From an uncultured Tenacibaculum sp. (lineage in GTDB: Bacteria > Bacteroidota > Bacteroidia > Flavobacteriales > Flavobacteriaceae): a stretch of DNA of 64,000 bases. Under the pieces are notes generated by a model. The model was not told the DNA's origin and did not search any database. It saw only the letters and a list, made by a program, of their open reading frames with translations. The position numbers and the translations under genes are program-made. The stretch is from contig NZ_CANMAX010000003.1 in assembly GCF_947495995.1 (NCBI RefSeq), positions 124,001 through 188,000 on the forward strand. Reading direction: 5' to 3'. Each line of letters starts with the position of its first letter. The stretch's first letter is position 1. Positions 25,533 to 33,514 of the stretch are shown here, piece by piece.

Positions 25533-26540
25533 TTATGCTGAAAGTTGTAAAACAGGTATAGATACCTTAAAGTTTTTATCTGTATTAATAATGCTGATTT
25601 CTTGATCTGAAAGTAATTGATATCTCGTTTTTAAATTATCTAATCCAGTTCCAAGAGAATCTTTTTTAGTTGCAAAGTCAGATTTAGTATTGGTAACTGT
25701 CAGTAAATTTTGATCAATAGTAATGGTTGCTTTTATAGGAATAGTTCCGTTAGGTTTATTGTGCTTAACTACATTTTCAAGTAATGTTTGAATTGCACCG
25801 GTTGGAATAAATAAATCTTCAAAAGAACTATTTTTTATAATTTCAAAATCATAATCGTCTTCAAACCTTGTCTTCATCAGAAAAATATAATTTTCAGCAA
25901 ACTGTATTTCTTTAGATAATTCCATGACTTCAGAATCTTTAGTTTGAATTAAATAACGATAAATTAAAGACAAACGATTGATATATTCTTTTGCTTTTTC
26001 AGAATCGGTATCAATTAAACTATCTAACGTGTTTAAGTTATTGAATAAAAAATGGGGGTCTATTTGTGAACGTAAAAGTTTTAATTCACTTTCTTTTTGC
26101 TGTTTTTCTACTTTTAAAAACTGAGTTTGTCCTTCGTAAAATTTCTTAATCAATAGTATTCCTATAGGGAAACCAATCATATCGGTGGCATCATATAATC
26201 CAGCTTGGAGAAATAAGAAAAAATTAGGAAAATCGCTCCAACTTCTTCCAGCAGTTACAAAACCAACAAGCCTGTCTAAGCATCCAATTGTAGTTAATAC
26301 AACCAAGCTAACCAAAAAGAATATGGTATATTTTTTTGTGTTAATTAGATACTTAGGGATAATAAAGTATAAAAAAATTAAAATAAGTACAACAGAAGAA
26401 ACTGAATCTAAAGGTAAATCGATTAGATATTCAATAAGTTTGTTTTCACTTCTGTAATAATCTATTCCATTTAAAATAGTTGTTGCTCCGTATAAAAGAG
26501 CAAGTAATATCCAGTCAGATTTATTTAGTTTTGTATTCAT
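25533..26540 (-). CDS. LytS-type sensor histidine kinase
   Basis: A 335-residue kinase with four or so membrane helices (about residues 10-28, 45-62, 72-90, 105-133) and a His_kinase domain: SQIDPHFLFNNLN with phosphorylated His163, and an ATPase domain with LLENVVKHN as N-box and GTGLDNLKTRY. It has no separate sensor domain, so signals must reach it through the membrane part or partner proteins. Its start overlaps the duplicated membrane protein gene by 20 bases. Cognate regulator is the LytTR protein next to it. Confidence 0.92.
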   Translation of the reverse strand: MNTKLNKSDWILLALLYGATTILNGIDYYRSENKLIEYLIDLPLDSVSSVVLILIFLYFIIPKYLINTKKYTIFFLVSLVVLTTIGCLDRLVGFVTAGRSWSDFPNFFLFLQAGLYDATDMIGFPIGILLIKKFYEGQTQFLKVEKQQKESELKLLRSQIDPHFLFNNLNTLDSLIDTDSEKAKEYINRLSLIYRYLIQTKDSEVMELSKEIQFAENYIFLMKTRFEDDYDFEIIKNSSFEDLFIPTGAIQTLLENVVKHNKPNGTIPIKATITIDQNLLTVTNTKSDFATKKDSLGTGLDNLKTRYQLLSDQEISIINTDKNFKVSIPVLQLSA

Positions 26541-27657
26541 TTGGTGCTTTTTGAAATAAAATCAGTCCATATCCAATAGCGGAAATTAAATACACATAAA
26601 TTAATCTATAAGGTATAAAACCTAAGAAAAATATGATGATGGTTGCTAAAACAATTAAAGCAACTCCAATTTTATTTCTTTTAATGTAATTAAAACTTAA
26701 AAGTAACAATCCTATGTTTAAAAATCCGGGTCCGGTTGTAATAAAAGTTTTCCAGATAGAAGGAAATTGAGATAAATGCCCGGCCAATTCATTTCTTTCA
26801 GGTTGTTCAGTCATATTCCACCAAATAAAGTCAAGAATACACATTCCTATCATAGAGACAGCACCAATTACAGCAATAGGCAATCCTATATATGTAATTA
26901 ATTTGTTAGGAAAGTTCATGATTTTTGGGAGCATAAAAGCAGCACCAAGTAAAATAGACCAATGTGCGTAATCAATAGGTCTGAATGCATAAACAACATC
27001 ATTACCAAGAGTCAGTAAAATTTGCCCAATCATTTCTAATGCAAGTCCGATTACAAAAAGATAATTATAAATTGAATTCGATTTTAAACCTAAATTTTCT
27101 TTTTTGATAAGAATATAAACTGCACCAAAAGAGAAGATAATGTAACCAATCACCATTATGAAATGATATTCTTGAGGTAAAATTAATCCGCCTAAGCCTG
27201 TTAAAATTGAACCAATATTAAGAATAATTACACCGCGTAAATTTGTTTTCAAATGCTCAAAAGAGATAAGACTTAAACCCACAAAGAAAAAAATAGGTCC
27301 TACAGATATAAAAACAGGCCAAATTGCCGGTTGTTTTACCAATTGTAAATACATTTCATATCTAGCTTCAGGATTATCATTAAAAGTCCATAAAACAAAA
27401 TCGATTACACACATTCCAATAGTTGAAATTATTCCAATCATAGTTATTGGTGTTCCTATTTTAGATAATGTTCCGTTGGAGAATCGTAGAATACCTGGGA
27501 TAATTAAAACAATCCCAATTAAGATTGACCAATGAATAAAGTCTATTGGTTTTAAAAGCTCAATAGTATCTGTGAAAGAAAACGATATTTGTGCTAAAGC
27601 TAATAATGTAAACCCTAGAACAAAGCTAGTTTTGATAAGTTTAGTGTTTGATAGCAT
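26521..27657 (-). CDS. Internally duplicated multi-pass membrane protein
   Basis: A 378-residue hydrophobic protein with about ten to twelve helices, made of two homologous halves. PIDFIHWSIL (37-46) corresponds to PIDYAHWSIL (227-236) and GMCVIDFVLW (81-90) to GMCILDFIWW (271-280), each exactly 190 residues apart, so the register is unbroken. I recognise no named family. It lies in the LytTR operon, 25 bases after the CPBP gene, and overlaps the kinase gene by 20 bases. The conserved Asp/His/Trp pattern in the helices (DxxHW, DFxxW) suggests a ligand- or cofactor-binding site in each half (inference). Confidence 0.8.
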   Translation of the reverse strand: MLSNTKLIKTSFVLGFTLLALAQISFSFTDTIELLKPIDFIHWSILIGIVLIIPGILRFSNGTLSKIGTPITMIGIISTIGMCVIDFVLWTFNDNPEARYEMYLQLVKQPAIWPVFISVGPIFFFVGLSLISFEHLKTNLRGVIILNIGSILTGLGGLILPQEYHFIMVIGYIIFSFGAVYILIKKENLGLKSNSIYNYLFVIGLALEMIGQILLTLGNDVVYAFRPIDYAHWSILLGAAFMLPKIMNFPNKLITYIGLPIAVIGAVSMIGMCILDFIWWNMTEQPERNELAGHLSQFPSIWKTFITTGPGFLNIGLLLLSFNYIKRNKIGVALIVLATIIIFFLGFIPYRLIYVYLISAIGYGLILFQKAPNEYKTK

Positions 27658-27682
27658 TACAGATTGTTTTTACTTTATTACG

Positions 27683-28459
27683 TTATTGAGAAGATTCTTC
27701 TGGAATGTACTTTTTCATAATGTACATTCCATAGAATAAACAAGGTAAAGTGAAAAGCGTTGTAACTATTGCACCCGCTAAACTAGTTTCACTTGCACTA
27801 CTTTCTAGTAGCGGTGTACCAATATCATCGATTTTTGCAGCAAAATCTATTAGCATATGAATAATAATCAATGGATAAATTCTTTTCGTTATTATTAATA
27901 AAGCTCCGAACATTACACCAATAAACGTGGCAAATAAAAACTGAGAAACTTCACCGTAAATACCTTTGTCAAATTTTATAAAATGTAAAGCTCCAAATAT
28001 TGCAGCAGCGACAAATATTGATTTGATTATTGATTTTTTAGAGTTTCCAAAATGTCTTATGAAAAGCGGTAATAATACACTTCGTAAACTCAATTCTTCT
28101 GAAATACCAATGCTTAAACAATACACTGTTAGGATAATCAGGTTTTCTGAGGTGAAACTCGGAATATCATCAGCAAATAGTAAGTTTAAGGCCACTAGAA
28201 AAACTAAAGGGAAAATCAGTAACTTTTTGTGTTCAGTCTTTTGAGATGTTAAACCACCTAATTCAAATAGATCTAACTTTTTAATTACAAATAATGAAAC
28301 TATACTTAGTATTACATTACTTGCTGTTCTAACTAATAAATAAGTGTTATAATCTTGTAATTCGTTAGCGATTAAGTAATTTTTCACACTATTGTTGGCA
28401 ATTAAGAGTATTAATACAAAACCAAGGAATAGTATAATTTGTTGTAATGTCTTTTTCAT
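27683..28459 (-). CDS. CPBP family intramembrane metalloprotease
   Basis: A 258-residue polytopic protein with the CPBP (CAAX protease and bacteriocin-processing, Abi) motifs: ISEELSLR with Glu121/Glu122 and Arg126 (EExxxR), FGALHF with His159, and a third motif IIHMLIDF with His and Asp near 206. Such proteins include bacterial immunity and peptide-processing proteases. Member of the operon with the outer-membrane barrel gene (5-base gap) and the LytTR two-component system. Substrate unknown. Confidence 0.87.
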   Translation of the reverse strand: MKKTLQQIILFLGFVLILLIANNSVKNYLIANELQDYNTYLLVRTASNVILSIVSLFVIKKLDLFELGGLTSQKTEHKKLLIFPLVFLVALNLLFADDIPSFTSENLIILTVYCLSIGISEELSLRSVLLPLFIRHFGNSKKSIIKSIFVAAAIFGALHFIKFDKGIYGEVSQFLFATFIGVMFGALLIITKRIYPLIIIHMLIDFAAKIDDIGTPLLESSASETSLAGAIVTTLFTLPCLFYGMYIMKKYIPEESSQ

Positions 28460-28464
28460 AGTTA

Positions 28465-30846
28465 TTAGTTGTTGTTATCAATTCTGTTTTGTTCTTCTTC
28501 AGAAGCATTTCTTTTTGCTTTTTTCTTACCAAATCTAGAACCAAAATTATACGTTAAACGTAATTGAACATTTTGTCGAGAACCGTTACTTTCAATATTA
28601 GCATTAATATTATCGTAGTTTACAGTTCCTACGAAACCTCTATTCAATACTTTATTGATTCCTAAATTGACTTTCAATCTATCATCTAAAAATTTCTTTC
28701 CAAAAGAGAAACTTAAATCACCAATCCAACCTGCATCAATTTGTCCTTCTAATGCACCTGTTCCAAAATAACTAGACATTTCAGCAGTTACAGCCCAAGG
28801 TAATTTATAACTAGCTTGAGTATACCAACCTAAATTCCATTTTGATAATAATAATTCAGGAGATAATTCATCTGATTGAAATTTATTATAATCTACAATA
28901 AAACCAGTGAATCCATCAAGATTATCGATAAAGCTTAAAGGTCCGAATAATCTAAAGTTCCAATTTTGTCTGTCTTTTAAGTTAATTGTAGTTCTAGAGA
29001 TTTGTGCTGTTGCGTCATCTTGTGAGATAAATAAGAATAAATCGTCGCTTGTTTCACTATAACTAACCGTAAAGAAAGGTTGGTTGTCAAAAGTTAAGTT
29101 GAATTGTAAGTTGTTTGTAAATGCTGGTTTTAAAGCAGGATTACCAACCTCAGAAGTTAACGGATCGTAAAGTGTAACAAAAGAGTTTAAACTGTTATAA
29201 TTTGGTCTTCTAATTCTATAACTATAAGCGAAGTTAGCGCCTAACTTTTCTGTTATTTTTCTACTCAAAGAAGCACTTGGAAAAAGTTCTGAAATAATTC
29301 GAGTTCGAGTTTCATTATTGTTTGTAGAAGTTCCTCTAGTGTCACTGTTTTCGTAACGAACTCCTGCTGATAAAGACCAATCACTCCATTTATAATTTAC
29401 TTTAGTGTAAAGCGCGAATATTTTTTCATCAATTATAAAGCGATTACTGTTAGCTCCTTGAAAATCGAAACCTCCTGTAGCATTTTGTGTAAATAATCGT
29501 AAATCACTATCTGTATCTACATCAGAGAATTTAGATCCGAAACTTAATTTAAAGTCATCCGTAAAGTTTTTGTTATAATCTGCTTTAATCGTTCTAATCG
29601 TATATTTTCCATCTTGTAAATATCTTTGATTTACAAAAGGAACAGTATTTCCATTAACAGCCTCAATTGTATTGATGTTTTCGTTTACAAAGTTTACATA
29701 ATTGAAATCTAAAATAAACTTATCGTTATCTGATTTATATTCATAATACGGATTAATACTAAACGTGTTTCGTTCTCTATCAAAAGAATTTTCTGTTACA
29801 AAACGTTCTAAACTAGAAGCCGAACTAACATTCGTATTACTGCTACCAATTCTGTCAGACATAGAATTGTTGAATCTTGTATTAAATCCTATGGTGTTTT
29901 TATCATTAATATAGTAATCAATGTTACCAGAAATCCATGAGTTTTTAGGGTCAAAAGGTTCAATAGTTGCTTGGTCGTAAGTAACCACTTCGTTTGTGTT
30001 AGGATCGTTTACGCTACGATTAATAAAAAGATCATTTCTCCATGTCGGAGCAGAATATCCCGCACTTAATTGCCAGTTCAATTTGTTTTTATAACTAGCA
30101 ATAGAAGTATTTGCACCATATTCAAAACCTTCATCTTCACCAACCCAAATACCAACAGAACCATGAGTTCCTAAACGAACATTCTTTTTAAGAATAATAT
30201 TAATAATTGGTCCAGAACCTTCAGCGTCAAATTCAGCACCAGGTTGTTCAATTAATTCAACTTTAGAAATATTATCAGCCGGTAAATTTTGTAATAAGGT
30301 TTCTACATCCATATAATCTGTAGTTTTTCCATTAATTAAAATTCTAACATCCGACCTACCCGCGAAGTTAATACCGTTATTAGTAACAATAACACCAGGT
30401 ACTCTTTTTACAACATCTTGTAAATTGCTATTTAGCATTTCAGATTTCTCTAAATCTAATACAAGTTTTTCAGCTGTTTGTTTAATAACTGGTCGTTTAC
30501 TTTTTATCACTACTTCATCAAGTGCTTCGTTTTCTTCTTCAAGAGTAAAGTTGAAAGTTTTATTACTGTTTAATTCGAAAGCTTTTAACGTTTTAGTTTT
30601 AAAACCTAACATTGATATTTCTATACGATATGTTCCTTTAGCAATATTTTGAAACGAATAATTACCATTGTCGTCTGAAACTACTCCTTTCGGAAGTGAA
30701 CCTTTTTCGTTATTTAGTAAAATAACATTAGCAAAAGGTAGGCTTTGGTTTTGTTTGTCTGTGATTTTTCCGTTGATAGAAAACTGAGCAGATAAGTTAT
30801 AAAGTCCTATAAATAGAAAGAATAGTAATTGTTTATATAATTTCAT
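28465..30846 (-). CDS. TonB-dependent-receptor-like outer-membrane protein (OMP_b-brl_3 type)
   Basis: A 793-residue outer-membrane protein: signal peptide (to about 21, ends SAQF), carboxypeptidase-regulatory-like domain (about 22-105: INGKITDKQNQSLPFANVIL, FKTKTL), plug-like domain (about 115-220: LDLEKSEMLNSNLQDVVKRVPGV, DVRILINGK), and a long beta-barrel ending near 770, followed by a basic tail KKKAKRNASEEEQN. The barrel and plug resemble the OMP_b-brl_3 group rather than SusC. First gene of the LytTR operon; it may import or sense a small molecule or peptide handled by the CPBP and kinase genes (inference). Not accompanied by a SusD-like lipoprotein. Confidence 0.88.
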   Translation of the reverse strand: MKLYKQLLFFLFIGLYNLSAQFSINGKITDKQNQSLPFANVILLNNEKGSLPKGVVSDDNGNYSFQNIAKGTYRIEISMLGFKTKTLKAFELNSNKTFNFTLEEENEALDEVVIKSKRPVIKQTAEKLVLDLEKSEMLNSNLQDVVKRVPGVIVTNNGINFAGRSDVRILINGKTTDYMDVETLLQNLPADNISKVELIEQPGAEFDAEGSGPIINIILKKNVRLGTHGSVGIWVGEDEGFEYGANTSIASYKNKLNWQLSAGYSAPTWRNDLFINRSVNDPNTNEVVTYDQATIEPFDPKNSWISGNIDYYINDKNTIGFNTRFNNSMSDRIGSSNTNVSSASSLERFVTENSFDRERNTFSINPYYEYKSDNDKFILDFNYVNFVNENINTIEAVNGNTVPFVNQRYLQDGKYTIRTIKADYNKNFTDDFKLSFGSKFSDVDTDSDLRLFTQNATGGFDFQGANSNRFIIDEKIFALYTKVNYKWSDWSLSAGVRYENSDTRGTSTNNNETRTRIISELFPSASLSRKITEKLGANFAYSYRIRRPNYNSLNSFVTLYDPLTSEVGNPALKPAFTNNLQFNLTFDNQPFFTVSYSETSDDLFLFISQDDATAQISRTTINLKDRQNWNFRLFGPLSFIDNLDGFTGFIVDYNKFQSDELSPELLLSKWNLGWYTQASYKLPWAVTAEMSSYFGTGALEGQIDAGWIGDLSFSFGKKFLDDRLKVNLGINKVLNRGFVGTVNYDNINANIESNGSRQNVQLRLTYNFGSRFGKKKAKRNASEEEQNRIDNNN

Positions 30847-30876
30847 AATTGATTTTTTACATTTTTAAAGACAATT

Positions 30877-30906
30877 CAAAACTAAGTTTGTTACAGAGGG
30901 TATAAA
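30877..30906 (-). promoter_or_regulatory. Candidate promoter of the LytTR operon
   Basis: Minus-strand -7 element TAGTTTTG (30877-30884) fits TAnnTTTG; TTT (one mismatch to TTG) lies 19 bases upstream (30904-30906). Predicted start near 30871, about 25 bases before the ATG. Confidence 0.5.
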
Positions 30907-30907
30907 A

Positions 30908-30945
30908 TGTAAAACTGTTGAATTGGGATAAAAAGCCGTTGAATT
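30908..30945 (-). promoter_or_regulatory. Candidate LytTR operator: 21-bp-phased direct repeat
   Basis: Two copies of GTTGAATT (plus strand 30917-30924 and 30938-30945) lie 21 bases apart; the match extends to 13 of 17 bases (30908-30924 against 30929-30945). Two direct repeats with about two-helical-turn phasing just upstream of a promoter is the usual design of LytTR regulator sites; the repeats also carry the GTT core of the known LytTR consensus, though flanking positions only partly agree. The operon's own regulator is the LytTR protein at 24759. Confidence 0.5.
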
Positions 30946-31149
30946 AGATTTTTATGGAGTCAATTTATATTTCATTAATTTTTTAATTAATAATCAATAC
31001 TTTATAGGAACTCAGTTAAAATGCGCTAAAATTAAGCTTGAATCATTGAGAAAAGTGTAGTGATGTTGCTGATAAACATGTGTTTATATCTAATTTTTTT
31101 CGTAAAAATCTATTAATTTTTTATGATGGTTTGGTTTAGAGTATGTATA

Positions 31150-31176
31150 TTTGGTTAACCAATTTGATTAACCAAA
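31150..31176. promoter_or_regulatory. Inverted repeat, possible operator
   Basis: TTTGGTTAA (31150-31158) and TTAACCAAA (31168-31176) are a perfect 9-base inverted repeat with centres 18 bases apart, inside the divergent region about 280 bases upstream of the metalloprotease gene. No matching regulator can be named. Confidence 0.45.
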
Positions 31177-31455
31177 ATCCCCTATTATATGAAAACCAAC
31201 TTAATACCCTTAAAATCAATAAGCAATTGTTGTAGTCGTGTCTTAAGATTATAGTTTAGTTTGTGAAATACAAACTATGATTGTTGTTGATTAACACAGC
31301 AGAATTTATCCGGATATTTTATTGTAGAGTGTAAAGTCTTTCAAGGCTTTACTAGATTTTCTATGGATAGCTTTTAAAATGAAAATTTTTAAGGCTTAGC
31401 TACCCTTATATATCATTTTAAGCGATCTCTCAATTAAAATTTTTTAACTAAAACC

Positions 31456-33486
31456 ATGAAAACAAACTTTAAGTTGTTGGTATTGTATATGCTAACAATA
31501 ACGTTAATGTGCCAAGCACAAAAAATAAAACCCAAAGAGCGAATTATTTCAGCTAAATCGGAAGGAAAAACATTCGAGGAAATTAATCTCTTTAATTTTG
31601 GAAAGAATAGCGGAAGAAAGCAACGAGTAAAAATTCCTAAAGAATTTAAAAATTATGAATTGTTATCGTTGAGTCAACAAGCTATGGGAAGATTTTCAAA
31701 TGCGAAAGTAGCTCCTGAAGCAATCAATTTACCGCTGCCTAATAAATCATCAACAATGATGTTACAACTGGTAAAGGTTTCGATAAAATCTGATAATTTT
31801 TCATCGCTTGAATTGCCATCCAAACAAATTATAAACCCTTCAAAAATTACGCATTATAGAGGAATTATTAAAAACAAAAACAATTCTAGAGCAGCAATTT
31901 CTATCCAAAATGGAGAAGTATACGGTTATATAAGTTTAGATAACACAGTTGGGAATCTTGTTCTTGGAAAAGTAAAAGGAAGTAGTAATCATATCTTATA
32001 TGAAGATAAAGATATTAGTCACTTAAATGATTTCATTTGTCAAGTTGATGACTCCTATAAAACCAAGTCTTCAAAAGCCGTAAAAAGTAAAACAGAACTT
32101 CCTCAAAGTAATGTAGGAAAGTGTCCTGAAATTTTCTTTGATATTGCAAATGATGTCGTAAGAGATAAAGGCGGAGCAAGTGCTGCATCTGCATTTGTTG
32201 AAGCGATGTTTAATCAGGTTGCTATTTTATATAATGATGAAGGAATCAACCTTAAACTTTCAGGAATTCGAGCTTGGACTTCCGCTGCTCCTTTTAATGA
32301 TTTAGATAGTTATAGAAGCTATAGGAACCGAAATGGATTTAATGGAGATTTAGGTCATTTTGTAACCTATAATTATTCTGGAGGAGTTGCTTGGGTAAAT
32401 GCACTTTGTGGCTCTTATCGCTACGGATTGTCTGGGATTTATAGAAACTATTCTAATGTACCTCGTTATTCTTGGAATATTTCAACAATTGCTCATGAAC
32501 TTGGACATAATTTCGGATCGAGTCATACACATGCTTGTGTTTGGAATGGAAACAACACAGCAATTGATGGATGTTATCAAACTGAAGGAAATTGTAGTCG
32601 ACCAGGCGCACCATCCGATGGTGGAACAATTATGAGTTACTGTCATTTAAATAGCGTTGGAACAAATCTTAGAAAAGGATTTGGTTCTCAACCGGCAAGT
32701 GTAATCCGAAGAAATATCAGAAACGCTAGTTGTGTAGATTCATGTTCTGATAATGGCGGAGGCGGAGATGGTAACGGAGATGAAACTAGTTGTGCGGGGA
32801 TTGCAGATTGGTCTGGAAACACCAATTATTCAGCTGGTGATAAAGTTGTGTATAATGGAAGACTATTTGAAAGAACTGCAAATGACGATTGGAATGATCT
32901 AGGAACTTGTAGTTCTGATAAGTGTTACGGTGTCGATGAATGGACTAGCAATACTACTTATAAAGAAGGGGATTTAGTCGTGTATCAAGGAAACTTGTTT
33001 AAACGAGAAAATGATGATTGGACAGGTTTGGGATCTTGTGATAGCCAAAATGGAAATCCATGTTCAGGAATTGACCCTTGGCAAGAAAACACAAATTATC
33101 AGGCAGGAGATAAAGTTATTTACCAAGGCAAAGCTTTTGAGTGGAATGGTTCTGAATGGATAGAATTAGCAACTTGTACTTCTCAACCTGGAATTAAATC
33201 AAACTCTCTTCAAAAAAATAATTTCAAAACAATAGCACTTCATGTATATCCAAATCCTGTAAGAACATCATTGAGTTTTAAAATTACGCATATGAAAACT
33301 AAAGAAACTCAAGTGAATTTAGTGAACATATTAGGAAAGCTAGTGTTAAGTAAAAATATCAGTAGAATCTCTCCTGGTGCTACAGTAACAGAAAGAATAG
33401 ATGTAAAAACTTTACCTAAAGGAATATATCTATTAAAAATAACAAACGGAAATAAAAGTATAACCAAAAAAATTATGATAGAGTAA
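31456..33486 (+). CDS. Secreted M12B-like zinc metalloprotease with chitin-binding-like repeats and T9SS signal
   Basis: A 676-residue secreted protein: signal peptide (to about 21), prodomain (about 22-215), reprolysin-like catalytic domain with HELGHNFGSSH (His347, Glu348, His351, His357), the extended HEXXHXXGXXH zinc site followed by IMSYCH with the Met-turn. From about 448 come three tandem 40-residue modules of the carbohydrate-binding (CBM5/12-like) type, each beginning C.GID/A.W and containing NTNYxxGDxVxYxGxLF, and a C-terminal domain (about 583-676) ending KSITKKIMIE, typical of T9SS type A sorting. Exported and cell-surface attached or released. Followed 28 bases later by another T9SS cargo gene. 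Confidence 0.9.
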   Translation: MKTNFKLLVLYMLTITLMCQAQKIKPKERIISAKSEGKTFEEINLFNFGKNSGRKQRVKIPKEFKNYELLSLSQQAMGRFSNAKVAPEAINLPLPNKSSTMMLQLVKVSIKSDNFSSLELPSKQIINPSKITHYRGIIKNKNNSRAAISIQNGEVYGYISLDNTVGNLVLGKVKGSSNHILYEDKDISHLNDFICQVDDSYKTKSSKAVKSKTELPQSNVGKCPEIFFDIANDVVRDKGGASAASAFVEAMFNQVAILYNDEGINLKLSGIRAWTSAAPFNDLDSYRSYRNRNGFNGDLGHFVTYNYSGGVAWVNALCGSYRYGLSGIYRNYSNVPRYSWNISTIAHELGHNFGSSHTHACVWNGNNTAIDGCYQTEGNCSRPGAPSDGGTIMSYCHLNSVGTNLRKGFGSQPASVIRRNIRNASCVDSCSDNGGGGDGNGDETSCAGIADWSGNTNYSAGDKVVYNGRLFERTANDDWNDLGTCSSDKCYGVDEWTSNTTYKEGDLVVYQGNLFKRENDDWTGLGSCDSQNGNPCSGIDPWQENTNYQAGDKVIYQGKAFEWNGSEWIELATCTSQPGIKSNSLQKNNFKTIALHVYPNPVRTSLSFKITHMKTKETQVNLVNILGKLVLSKNISRISPGATVTERIDVKTLPKGIYLLKITNGNKSITKKIMIE

Positions 33487-33514
33487 AATACCTTCAACTA
33501 AAAACCAATTATAA

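Larger units (their letters stand above)
30847..31455. other. Divergent 609-base intergenic region
   Basis: Separates the LytTR operon (minus) from the metalloprotease gene (plus). It holds the operon promoter and phased direct repeat (30877-30945), an inverted repeat at 31150-31176, a small hairpin (TAGTTTGT / ACAAACTA, 31257-31277) and another (GTAAAG / CTTTAC, 31331-31352) that may lie in the leader of the metalloprotease mRNA. I see no ORF of substance and no consensus promoter close to 31456. Confidence 0.6.
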
